Under the pieces are notes generated by a model. The model saw only the letters and a list, made by a program, of their open reading frames with translations, was not told the DNA's origin and ran no database searches. Below, in pieces: positions 26,715 to 34,724 of a stretch of DNA of 64,000 nt; position 1 is the stretch's first letter, and each line of letters begins with the position of its first letter. Source of the stretch: Vibrio metoecus (GTDB lineage Bacteria; Pseudomonadota; Gammaproteobacteria; Enterobacterales; Vibrionaceae); assembly GCF_009665255.1 (NCBI RefSeq), contig NZ_CP035686.1:2421001-2485000 (forward strand), read 5' to 3'. Position numbers and translations under genes: made by a program.

Positions 26715-27824
26715 ATGGACTATCAATTACTCGCAAATCAGATCAAACAATGGGCGATCGAACTCGGCTTTGAAAAAGTCGGGATTTGCGACGTCGATTT
26801 GAGTGAACATGAACCAGCATTGCAGGCTTGGCTAGACGCAGGTTACCACGGTGAAATGGATTGGATGGCAAGGCACGGCATGATGCGCGCCCGCCCTGCA
26901 GAACTATTACCCGGAACGCTTAGGGTGATCAGTGCTCGCATCAACTATCTCCCACCACAAGCACAGTTTGCTTCCAACTTAAGCGATCCCAACCAAGCTT
27001 ATATCAGCCGTTACGCTTTAGGGCGTGATTACCATAAGCTTGTTCGAAACCAGCTCAAAAAACTCGGGGAAAAAATCGAACAAGAAGTGGGGGAACTGGG
27101 TTACCGTCCTTTTGTCGACTCAGCCCCTATTCTAGAGCGCCCATTAGCACAGAAAGCAGGGCTAGGTTGGACGGGGAAACACTCTTTAATCTTAGATAAA
27201 GAGACTGGCTCTTGGTTCTTTCTTGGTGAATTACTGGTGGATATTCCATTACCGGTTGATGAACCTAGCGAAAATCAATGTGGTAAGTGCACGGCTTGTA
27301 TAACAAGCTGCCCAACCAACGCCATTGTGGCAGAAGGCGTAGTTGATGCACGGCGGTGTATCTCCTACCTGACCATCGAATTTGATGGAGTGATCCCTCT
27401 TGAATTTCGGTCAGCCATGGGCAACCGAATTTACGGATGTGATGATTGCCAACTCGTTTGCCCTTGGAATCGCTTTGCCCCTTTAACTCAGCAGAGTGAT
27501 TTCCATCGTCGGCAAAGCTTAACCAATGCTGACTTAGTCACCCTATTTGAGTGGGATGAGACAACATTTCTAAAAAATATGGAAGGTTCTGCGATTCGAC
27601 GTATTGGCCATCAACAGTGGCGGCGCAATCTGATCATCGCGATGGGGAATGCACCTTACTCTCCGCGTATTATTGAAACCCTACAGCAACACCTTGGGCA
27701 AAGCGAACTGCTTGATGAACATATTTACTGGGCTTTAGCAGAACAAACCAACAAGTCAGAGCCATCACGTCAACATACACGACTTATTCGAATTATCGAG
27801 AAAGGTCTACCGCGAGACGCATAA
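26715..27824 (+). CDS. queG: Epoxyqueuosine reductase QueG
   Basis: 369 residues. Catalyses the last step of queuosine synthesis in tRNA, using cobalamin. The cobalamin domain has the catalytic Asp about 135 (RPFVDSAPILERP). Two [4Fe-4S] clusters are indicated by CGKCTACITSCP (189-200) and YGCDDCQLVCPWN (240-252). A helical C-terminal repeat region follows. It is divergent from tsaE and convergent with a tRNA cluster. No clear terminator follows. Confidence 0.96.
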   Translation: MDYQLLANQIKQWAIELGFEKVGICDVDLSEHEPALQAWLDAGYHGEMDWMARHGMMRARPAELLPGTLRVISARINYLPPQAQFASNLSDPNQAYISRYALGRDYHKLVRNQLKKLGEKIEQEVGELGYRPFVDSAPILERPLAQKAGLGWTGKHSLILDKETGSWFFLGELLVDIPLPVDEPSENQCGKCTACITSCPTNAIVAEGVVDARRCISYLTIEFDGVIPLEFRSAMGNRIYGCDDCQLVCPWNRFAPLTQQSDFHRRQSLTNADLVTLFEWDETTFLKNMEGSAIRRIGHQQWRRNLIIAMGNAPYSPRIIETLQQHLGQSELLDEHIYWALAEQTNKSEPSRQHTRLIRIIEKGLPRDA

Positions 27825-27957
27825 GAAAGTAACTTGCATAATCAGAGGAAAGATTGTTTGATGCCCATCCCAAATTGCGCTGTGTGGACAACATTTTTAA
27901 TCAGACGCTGTTTTCTATCTAGAAAAAAACTTAATCACAGTCTCAGTAAATGATTAG

Positions 27958-27970
27958 GATCAAGCTTTTG
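27958..27970 (+). promoter_or_regulatory. IHF-like site
   Basis: GATCAAGCTTTTG matches WATCAANNNNTTR except for the first base. It is flanked by AT-rich DNA and lies 168 bp left of the perfect DnaA boxes. Confidence 0.4.
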
Positions 27971-28137
27971 GATGGTAATGATCTTAATGTTCTATAAGCC
28001 ACTCTCTGGCATCAATTAAAAAACAATTAAAAACAATAAGTTAAAGAATCCCATCTTTCTTTTAAAGAAGTGAGAACAAGCAAAGATCCTCTGATGTGTC
28101 AATAAGCAATATGAGGATTAAGAGTTTATCAACCACT

Positions 28138-28164
28138 TTATCCACAGAAGATTTTTGTGGATAA
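28138..28164. promoter_or_regulatory. Inverted pair of perfect DnaA boxes
   Basis: TTATCCACA then a 9 bp spacer then TGTGGATAA. Both 9-mers match the high-affinity DnaA consensus exactly. As RNA the pair could form a hairpin, but there is no U-tract on either side, so a terminator is less likely. Confidence 0.7.
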
Positions 28165-28326
28165 GTCTGTTAATGAAGTGGGCAAAGCAAGCAAAGTCCT
28201 ATCCTTAACAATAAGCACTTAGTTGCTATAAATCTGTATTTTATATCGGTGATAGCGATAAATTTGAACTAATGTTCAATGAGAAAGTCGCTAAGAGATG
28301 ATGCTTCACAGCATTATAGAAAGAGC

Positions 28327-28343
28327 CTTAGCAAATAGCTAAG
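28327..28343. repeat. Perfect small hairpin CTTAGC/GCTAAG
   Basis: CTTAGC, loop AAATA, GCTAAG. It lies just beyond the tRNA-cluster terminator in the direction of tRNA transcription; no role is evident. Confidence 0.4.
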
Positions 28344-28349
28344 TAGTCT

Positions 28350-28377
28350 AAAAAGAAAAACCTGCGCATAAGCACAG
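28350..28377 (-). terminator. Terminator of the fMet/Gly tRNA cluster
   Basis: Minus-strand stem CTGTGC / GCGCAG with loop TTAT, followed by GTTTTTCTTTTT. It lies about 20 bp beyond the last tRNA. Confidence 0.75.
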
Positions 28378-28396
28378 TCTCTCTTTTTTAAAGAAT

Positions 28397-28473
<77 letters not shown>

Positions 28474-28515
28474 TCCATGTTGTTTCACTGTTAAGCACAA
28501 TGAGAGCTTTAAAAT

Positions 28516-28592
<77 letters not shown>

Positions 28593-28634
28593 TCCGTATT
28601 GTGTCACTGTTAAGCACAGTGAAAGCTTTAAATG

Positions 28635-28711
<77 letters not shown>

Positions 28712-28773
28712 TCCGTGTATTATCACTAGGCGCAATAAAACTTTTCTTCAGTTTTCTGTGGTATGCAAGAAAC

Positions 28774-28849
28774 TGGAGCGACACACGAGGTTCGAACTCG
28801 TGACCTCAACCTTGGCAAGGTTGCGCTCTACCAACTGAGCTAGTGTCGC
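28774..28849 (-). tRNA. tRNA-Gly (GCC)
   Basis: 76 nt with CCA, anticodon GCC in CTTGCCAAGG. It resembles E. coli glyV/X/Y tRNA, the neighbour of queG there. Confidence 0.96.
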
Positions 28850-28883
28850 ATTTGTCGTGACGCTACTGCATCTACGAAAGATT

Positions 28884-28960
<77 letters not shown>

Positions 28961-28999
28961 TCCGTATGTTATCGTTAAGCACGATAAGGGCTATGAAAC

Positions 29000-29075
29000 T
29001 GGAGCGACACACGAGGTTCGAACTCGTGACCTCAACCTTGGCAAGGTTGCGCTCTACCAACTGAGCTAGTGTCGC
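29000..29075 (-). tRNA. tRNA-Gly (GCC)
   Basis: 76 nt with CCA, identical to the copy at 28774-28849. First tRNA of the cluster transcript. Confidence 0.96.
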
Positions 29076-29108
29076 ATCAACAACGTTTTACGTCGTTTAG
29101 GGCTGCGA

Positions 29109-29136
29109 ATTATAAGAGCATTTTCTTGCGATGCAA
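29109..29136 (-). promoter_or_regulatory. Promoter of the fMet/Gly tRNA cluster
   Basis: Minus-strand -35 TTGCAT (29131-29136) and -10 TATAAT (29109-29114) with a 16 bp spacer and a GC-containing discriminator (TCGCAGCCC), about 34 bp before the first tRNA. Confidence 0.85.
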
Positions 29137-29233
29137 GAGCTTCTCGTGAAAAAAACTCTTTTTTTTTTCGCCTGCCGAAAAAGCACGCAAGATGTCGAAC
29201 TATTGTGCTCTTCAAGCGTTTGAAAGCACCATT

Positions 29234-29779
29234 TTAAATCTTGAATACCGTCTTACGATAGAACTGAAGCTCGGCGATCGACTCTCGAATATCATCCAAA
29301 GCAAGGTGGCTACCTGTTTTACTGAACTCTTTCAGCACTTCCGGTTGCCAGCGGCGAGTCAACTCTTTGATGGTACTGACATCGATATAACGATAATGGA
29401 AGTAAGATTCCAAACGCGGCATATGTTTGTAAAGGAAACGTCGGTCTTGACCAATACTGTTGCCACAAATCGGGGATTTGCCTTCCGGTACCCACTGCTT
29501 CAAAAACGCGAGTGTTTGATCTATCGCGTCTTCTTCGCTCACTTGGCTTTGACGCACACGCGCCACCAAGCCACTTGCGGTGTGTGTTGTGGTACACCAT
29601 TCATCCATTTTCGCGAGTTCGGATTCGGGTTGATGAATCGCAATCACTGGGCCTTCGGCTAAAATATTTAACTCACTGTCAGTAACAATGGTCGCCATCT
29701 CAATGATTTTGTGCGTTTCAGGATCAAGTCCCGTCATCTCTAAATCAATCCAAATCAGATTCTGGTCGCTGAAAGACAT
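29234..29779 (-). CDS. orn: Oligoribonuclease
   Basis: 181 residues. DEDDh exonuclease that degrades 2-5 nt RNAs, including the pGpG made from cyclic di-GMP. Exo I holds Asp12 and Glu14 (WIDLEMTGLD); the catalytic histidine block is SHLALDDIRES near the C-terminus. It is divergent from rsgA as in E. coli. In Vibrio, orn is expected to matter for c-di-GMP turnover. Confidence 0.97.
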   Translation of the reverse strand: MSFSDQNLIWIDLEMTGLDPETHKIIEMATIVTDSELNILAEGPVIAIHQPESELAKMDEWCTTTHTASGLVARVRQSQVSEEDAIDQTLAFLKQWVPEGKSPICGNSIGQDRRFLYKHMPRLESYFHYRYIDVSTIKELTRRWQPEVLKEFSKTGSHLALDDIRESIAELQFYRKTVFKI

Positions 29780-29845
29780 AATGGTGCGCCTATAGGGGTT
29801 TATTCACAAAAGAGGTACTATACCCAAATTCAGATCGACAGGATA

Positions 29846-29869
29846 CGTATCAAATCGAGATTTGATACG
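29846..29869. repeat. Near-continuous palindrome between orn and rsgA
   Basis: Arms CGTATCAAATC and GATTTGATACG are perfect inverted copies with only GA between them. It lies in the 122 bp between divergent starts, 33 bp before rsgA. It could be an operator or a transcript hairpin; it has no U-tract. Confidence 0.55.
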
Positions 29870-29901
29870 CCTTATATCTAGCAGAGAGTAAGTAGAACAC
29901 T

Positions 29902-30963
29902 GTGACAAAAAAGAAAAAGCTTACACACGGTCAAGTACGCCGGGTTAGAAATAACCAACATAAAAAACTCAAACAAGAAGAGTCTATCGTTTGGGATGAG
30001 GCCTTGCTCGGCAGTGCGCAACCGGGATTAGTGATTACCCGCTTTGGTCAACATGCCGATATTGAAGATCCAGCGACGGGGGAAATTCATCGCTGCAACC
30101 TGCGCCGTGGCATAGAAAGCCTCGTTTCTGGCGATAAAGTGCTGTGGCGCCCCGGAGCAGAAACTCTCGCGGGAATATCTGGTGTGGTAGAAGCGGTAGA
30201 AACGCGCAGTTCAGTATTAGTACGCCCTGATTATTACGATGGCCTCAAACCGGTTGCGGCAAACGTGGATCAAATGGTGATCGTATCGTCGGTATTGCCC
30301 GAGCTCTCTCTGAATATTATTGATCGCTACTTGATTGCTTCTGAAACCTTGGGCATTGCTCCACTCATCGTGCTGAACAAGATTGATCTGCTCAGCCCTG
30401 AACTACGCGAACAATACACGACATGGTTAAATGATTACCGCGCCATTGGCTATGACGTGCTCTACGTCAGTAAAAAGACCGGTGAAGGGATTGCGGATCT
30501 TGAAGTGAAACTGCGCGATCGCACCAACGTATTTGTCGGTCAATCGGGTGTTGGCAAATCCAGCTTGGTCAATGCATTGCTTCCAGAATTGGAAGAAGAT
30601 GTGGAAGAAGGGGCGATTTCTGAAACGTCTGGCTTAGGTCAACACACCACCACCGCCGCACGGCTTTATCACATTCCAAGTGGAGGTGATTTGATTGACT
30701 CTCCCGGAGTGCGTGAATTTGGTTTATGGCATTTAGAGACCGATGATGTCACTAAAGCTTTTGTGGAGTTTCGCCCTTATTTAGGTGGCTGCAAATTCCG
30801 TGATTGCAAACATGGGGATGACCCAGGATGCTTGCTGCGTGAAGCGGTTGAAAAAGGCGAAATCAGCGCTCAGCGTTTCGAAAATTACCACCGTATTGTA
30901 CAAAGCATGACGGAAAACAAGGCTAACCGACAGTATTCGCGCAGTAAAAAAGCCGATCTGTAA
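29902..30963 (+). CDS. rsgA: Small ribosomal subunit biogenesis GTPase RsgA
   Basis: 353 residues. Circularly permuted GTPase: an N-terminal OB fold, then G4 NKID, then G1 GQSGVGKSS and G3 DSPGVREFG. The C-terminal zinc knuckle reads CKFRDCKHGDDPGC. It acts late in 30S maturation. The start is GTG at 29902, chosen from the basic N-terminus TKKKKLTHGQVRRV that matches homologues. The ribosome site is weak. psd follows by 95 bp. Confidence 0.96.
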   Translation: MTKKKKLTHGQVRRVRNNQHKKLKQEESIVWDEALLGSAQPGLVITRFGQHADIEDPATGEIHRCNLRRGIESLVSGDKVLWRPGAETLAGISGVVEAVETRSSVLVRPDYYDGLKPVAANVDQMVIVSSVLPELSLNIIDRYLIASETLGIAPLIVLNKIDLLSPELREQYTTWLNDYRAIGYDVLYVSKKTGEGIADLEVKLRDRTNVFVGQSGVGKSSLVNALLPELEEDVEEGAISETSGLGQHTTTAARLYHIPSGGDLIDSPGVREFGLWHLETDDVTKAFVEFRPYLGGCKFRDCKHGDDPGCLLREAVEKGEISAQRFENYHRIVQSMTENKANRQYSRSKKADL

Positions 30964-31058
30964 GAGCAAATTGTTAGCAAGTTTAGAGCATCTACTGACA
31001 GAAGGCGCGATTTTCAGTAACATCTCGCGCCCATCACTAATGTATTGGAATGTAAACC

Positions 31059-31916
31059 ATGGATAAGATTAAAGTTGGACTGCAATATTGGATTCCACAA
31101 CATGCCCTGACCCGTTTGGTCGGCAAGTTGGCGTCTGCGCGTGCAGGCAGCCTGACCACCGCCATCATCCGCTGGTTCATCAAGCAATATAACGTCAATA
31201 TGGACGAGGCTCTGCACTCTGATCCGACTCACTTCAAGACGTTTAATGAATTTTTTGTGCGCGAGCTAAAAGCTGGCGTGCGCCCTGTCGCTGAGGGCGA
31301 AAAGGTGATCACTCATCCTGCCGATGCATGCGTGAGCCAGTTTGGTGCGATTGAAGACGGTAAACTGATTCAAGCGAAAGGCCACACATACTCAGCCCAA
31401 GAGCTGCTCGGTGGTGATGCCAAGCTCGCGGAAGAATTCCGCGATGGCGATTTCGCCACTCTATATCTCTCGCCACGGGATTATCACCGCGTACATATGC
31501 CTTGTGATGGCACGTTGCGCCAAATGATCTACGTACCGGGCGACCTGTTCTCGGTAAACCCTCTGACAGCGGAAAATGTACCGAACTTGTTTGCCCGCAA
31601 TGAGCGTGTGGTGTGTATTTTCGATACCGAATTTGGCCCAATGGCACAAGTGCTGGTTGGCGCCACAATTGTCGGCAGTATTGAACTGATTTGGGCTGGC
31701 ACCGTGACTCCACCGCGTGGCAACACAGTTTATCGTTGGGACTACCCAGCAAACGGTAGCCAAGCTGTGGTTCTGAAAAAAGGCGAAGAGATGGGTCGCT
31801 TTAAACTGGGATCAACTGTGATCAACCTGTTTGCCAAACAAGCCATCCGCTTTGATGACAGCATGGCACTGGGCGCGCCAACCCGCATGGGCGAGCCCTA
31901 CGCACACCAAGCTTAA
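31059..31916 (+). CDS. psd: Phosphatidylserine decarboxylase proenzyme
   Basis: 285 residues. Makes phosphatidylethanolamine at the inner membrane. The self-cleavage motif LGST lies at 250-253 (RFKLGSTVINLF), with the pyruvoyl group arising from Ser252. The conserved YLSPRDYHRVHMPCDG block (about 136-151) is present. pssA, which supplies its substrate, is in this window at 59.9 kb. It ends upstream of a strong terminator. Confidence 0.97.
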   Translation: MDKIKVGLQYWIPQHALTRLVGKLASARAGSLTTAIIRWFIKQYNVNMDEALHSDPTHFKTFNEFFVRELKAGVRPVAEGEKVITHPADACVSQFGAIEDGKLIQAKGHTYSAQELLGGDAKLAEEFRDGDFATLYLSPRDYHRVHMPCDGTLRQMIYVPGDLFSVNPLTAENVPNLFARNERVVCIFDTEFGPMAQVLVGATIVGSIELIWAGTVTPPRGNTVYRWDYPANGSQAVVLKKGEEMGRFKLGSTVINLFAKQAIRFDDSMALGAPTRMGEPYAHQA

Positions 31917-31923
31917 TATACGA

Positions 31924-31958
31924 CTTGGAGTTGCAGCCAACACAACTGCAGCTTCAAG
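31924..31958. repeat. Imperfect palindromic repeat, possible dispersed Vibrio element
   Basis: Arms CTTGGAGTTGCAG and CTGCAGCTTCAAG (11 of 13 pairs) around CCAACACAA, followed by TAGGAAGA. I recall similar sequences in many Vibrio intergenic regions, but cannot verify copy number here: only one copy is seen in this window. Confidence 0.4.
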
Positions 31959-31973
31959 TAGGAAGATGAGACT

Positions 31974-32008
31974 CAACATCCCAGCTTCGGCTGGGATGTT
32001 GTCTTTTG
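31974..32008 (+). terminator. Intrinsic terminator after psd
   Basis: Perfect 12 bp stem CAACATCCCAGC / GCTGGGATGTTG with a TTCG loop, followed by TCTTTT. Confidence 0.9.
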
Positions 32009-32128
32009 AAGCTCGCCACACATCTGCACTGTTATCCACTGCAAAAGACAAAAGTTTAACCACCTTCTAAGACCCCTATTTTTCAATCGCTTACTCTAGG
32101 CTTTCAATCCAGCGAAGAGGAAGTGCCA

Positions 32129-33544
32129 ATGCCAAAACTGGAACGAGGTCTGCTCGTCAAACTCCTAATTTGTTTTTTACTGCCGTTGGGCGTGCTGTTC
32201 ATGCCAATTGATGCGATTCCGATTCAGGATCTCACCTTGGTACAACACCGTTTATTAGCCATTTTTCTTCTTGCTGCATTGCTGTGGGTGTTGGAACCTG
32301 TTCCTGTTTTCGCCACTTCGATCCTGATCATCGCTCTAGAACTGATCATGATCTCCGATAAAGGCTTGCATGGCTTTCGAGTGTCCGATCCTCAGCATCC
32401 GCTCGGCGAGCTCCTTAAATACACCGATATTTTCAGTGCCTTTTCCTCTCCGATTATCATTTTGTTTATGGGTGGTTTTGCCTTAGCCATCGCCGCATCT
32501 AAATACGAATTGGATAACAACCTAGCACGAGTGTTACTCAAACCTTTTGGCCACCAACCTAAGTACATCATGCTGGGGTTAATGCTGATCACCTCTGTTT
32601 TCTCAATGTTTATGTCCAACACAGCGACCACCGTGATGATGTTGGCGCTGCTTGGCCCTATTGTTGCCTCTGCCCCCAAAGGGGATTTAGGCATCAAAGC
32701 TCTGGTGCTGTGTATTCCGATTGCGGCCAACACAGGGGGTATCGCAACACCGATCGGCACGCCACCTAATGCCATCGCACTACAGTATCTAACGGGCGAA
32801 AACAGCATCGACTTTCTGTCATGGATGATGATGGGCTTACCTTTCGTATTGGTACAACTGACGATTGCATGGTTCTTACTTCAGAAGCTTTTCCCTTCCT
32901 CACAAGCCACAATGACCTTGAAACTCAAAGGCGAATTTCAACGCGGCTGGCGTGCCATGCTGGTCTACATCACGTTTGCTTTAACCATATTGCTGTGGAT
33001 GACCACCACATGGCACGGCATGAACACTTATGTGGTGGCGATTATTCCGCTTGCCGTGTTCACCCTCACTGGCATCATGGGCAAAGAAGAGCTGAAACAG
33101 ATCAACTGGGATGTGCTTTGGTTAGTTGCCGGTGGGATCGCGATTGGCATCGGCCTTGAACAGACTGGACTCGCCCAAGCGTTAGCACACGCCATCGACT
33201 ATCAATCTCTCTCACCTATGTTGATTGTGATTGCCCTTTCACTGGTGTGCTGGCTGATGGCCAACTTTATGTCTAACACCGCCACCGCCAACTTGATCAT
33301 GCCGATTGCCGCAGCGATTGGTACTTCGATGAGTAGCCTTGAGCAGGTCGGTGGCTTACAAGCGCTGTTAGTCGTGGTCGCTTTTTCCGCGTCACTGGGG
33401 ATGATTTTGCCCGTTTCGACACCGCCAAACTCACTCGCTTACTCAACGGGGCTTATCGAAAGCAAAGATATGGCCAAAACTGGTTTGGTCATCGGGGTGA
33501 TTGGGCTTTGCATCGTTTATCTGATGGTGTTCCTACTCGGATAA
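32129..33544 (+). CDS. DASS (SLC13) family anion:sodium symporter
   Basis: 471 residues from the ATG at 32129, with GAGGAA 6 bases upstream. About 11 membrane segments. The two inverted-repeat SNT motifs (FMSNTATTVMML near 163, FMSNTATANLIMP in the second half) and the paired ATPIGTPPNAIA and PVSTPPNSLAYS motifs define the sodium- and substrate-binding sites. Family substrates are dicarboxylates, citrate or sulfate; I cannot say which is used here. VcINDY of V. cholerae is a family member of known structure. It is monocistronic. Confidence 0.9.
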   Translation: MPKLERGLLVKLLICFLLPLGVLFMPIDAIPIQDLTLVQHRLLAIFLLAALLWVLEPVPVFATSILIIALELIMISDKGLHGFRVSDPQHPLGELLKYTDIFSAFSSPIIILFMGGFALAIAASKYELDNNLARVLLKPFGHQPKYIMLGLMLITSVFSMFMSNTATTVMMLALLGPIVASAPKGDLGIKALVLCIPIAANTGGIATPIGTPPNAIALQYLTGENSIDFLSWMMMGLPFVLVQLTIAWFLLQKLFPSSQATMTLKLKGEFQRGWRAMLVYITFALTILLWMTTTWHGMNTYVVAIIPLAVFTLTGIMGKEELKQINWDVLWLVAGGIAIGIGLEQTGLAQALAHAIDYQSLSPMLIVIALSLVCWLMANFMSNTATANLIMPIAAAIGTSMSSLEQVGGLQALLVVVAFSASLGMILPVSTPPNSLAYSTGLIESKDMAKTGLVIGVIGLCIVYLMVFLLG

Positions 33545-33565
33545 ACTTCCTCTTCCACCTCTCCT

Positions 33566-33603
33566 TCACACCTTGTCGTCACTCTTGATACGGCAAGGTG
33601 TGA
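33566..33603. repeat. Long stem after the DASS transporter gene
   Basis: TCACACCTTG and CAAGGTGTGA are perfect 10 bp inverted arms, extended inward by CGT/ACG after one mismatch. No U-tract follows, so its role as terminator is uncertain. Confidence 0.5.
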
Positions 33604-33695
33604 GACATCTAATCGCACAGAAATTGGTTTTGTTTTCCTGATCGCTTAATGGCATATTGAGTGCCCTCACAACTCCCAACCGCAAGGATGACGCA

Positions 33696-34582
33696 ATGGG
33701 TTACGAATGGCTGGCACTTGCCGCAGCCTGTCTTTGGGCTATCGCCAGTTTACTTTCTATTACACCAGCGAGACACCTCGGCTCTTTTGCTTACAGTCGC
33801 TGGCGTATGGGGTGTACCTCCGTCATCTTAACCACCATTGCTCTCTTCAGCGGAGGTTGGTTAACCGTACACAGCAGTGCGATTCCAGCCATGATGTTGT
33901 CGGGGTTTATTGGAATCTTCATCGGTGATACCGCGCTTTTTGCTTGCCTGAATCGCATGGGGCCAAGACAGTCCGGCTTACTCTTCTCCTGTCATGCGGT
34001 GTTTTCTGCCGTGCTCGGTTATTTCCTGTTTAGTGAAAGCATGACCAAGCAAGAGCTATTCGGCTCAACCTTGGTGTTTAGCGGCGTTTTGATGGCAATT
34101 TTCTTTGGTCGCCGCGGGCAAGCAGGGCCAAGTTTGGATAGCATCAATGGCAGCGTTTGGGTTGGGATTGGGCTAGGATTAACCGCCGCCTTATGCCAAG
34201 CCCTCGGGGTATTATTGCCAAACCGGTGATGCAAACGGAGATCGATCCCGTTGCTGCCTCTGCGATGCGAATGATCACCGCCTTTGCGGCTCACTCTTTA
34301 CTGCGCTTAACGGGCGCGCGCATTGCTCGCCCAACCCAAAGCATTACGCTAAACATCTTTCTGGTCACCGCGCTCAATGGTTTTATTGCCATGGCCGTCG
34401 GCATGACGCTAATCCTCTACGCTCTGCGTGAGGGGAATGTCGGTATGGTCGCCCTACTTTCTTCCACCACGCCGATTATGCTGCTGCCACTACTTTGGCT
34501 GTACACCAAACAGTGCCCAAACCGCTATGCTTGGTTAGGGGCTATCGTTGCCGTAGCAGGTACTAGCTTATTGGTGTCTTAA
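33696..34582 (+). pseudogene. DMT/EamA family permease, frameshifted
   Basis: Start at ATG 33696 with AAGGA upstream. The first frame reads 177 codons of a 10-helix EamA transporter and stops at 34229. The rest (IIAKPVMQTEIDPVAASAMRM onward) continues in another frame to 34582. The break is at a run of four G (34206-34209) after ALCQA; a fifth G would restore ALGGIIAKPVMQ and give one protein of about 295 residues, a normal length. Both halves look otherwise intact, so the lesion is recent or a sequencing error. Confidence 0.85.
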
Positions 34583-34724
34583 AACCGATTTTGATCAATA
34601 GGCTACATTTACTTGCATTGATAGAGAGAATCATTGATCTTAACCGGATGCAAAGCGTCTAGATTGTAGTAAAATTACGCTAATTTTATGTTTCAGTTAT
34701 TTTGATTTTGACGAGGTTAGAACT

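Larger units (their letters stand above)
27825..28349. promoter_or_regulatory. AT-rich queG-tRNA intergenic region with DnaA boxes and an IHF-like site (datA candidate)
   Basis: No gene is visible in about 525 bp between convergent queG and a tRNA cluster. Two perfect DnaA boxes, TTATCCACA at 28138-28146 and its inverse TGTGGATAA at 28156-28164, are 9 bp apart. Weaker matches are TTGTCCACA (minus, 27883-27891), TTAATCACA (27931-27939) and TTATCAACC (28126-28134). GATCAAGCTTTTG at 27958-27970 matches the IHF consensus at 12 of 13 positions. As I recall, E. coli datA, which titrates DnaA and promotes DnaA-ATP hydrolysis, occupies the same queG-tRNA(Gly) interval. The role here is inferred. Confidence 0.55.

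Noticed and set aside
27825..28349. A replication origin
   Set aside because: DnaA boxes are too few, no clear AT-rich 13-mer unwinding repeats are seen, and the neighbours are not those of Vibrio oriC1 (gidA, mioC).
28363..28371. TTATGCGCA as a further DnaA box
   Set aside because: It is part of the tRNA-cluster terminator hairpin and has a mismatch in the box core.
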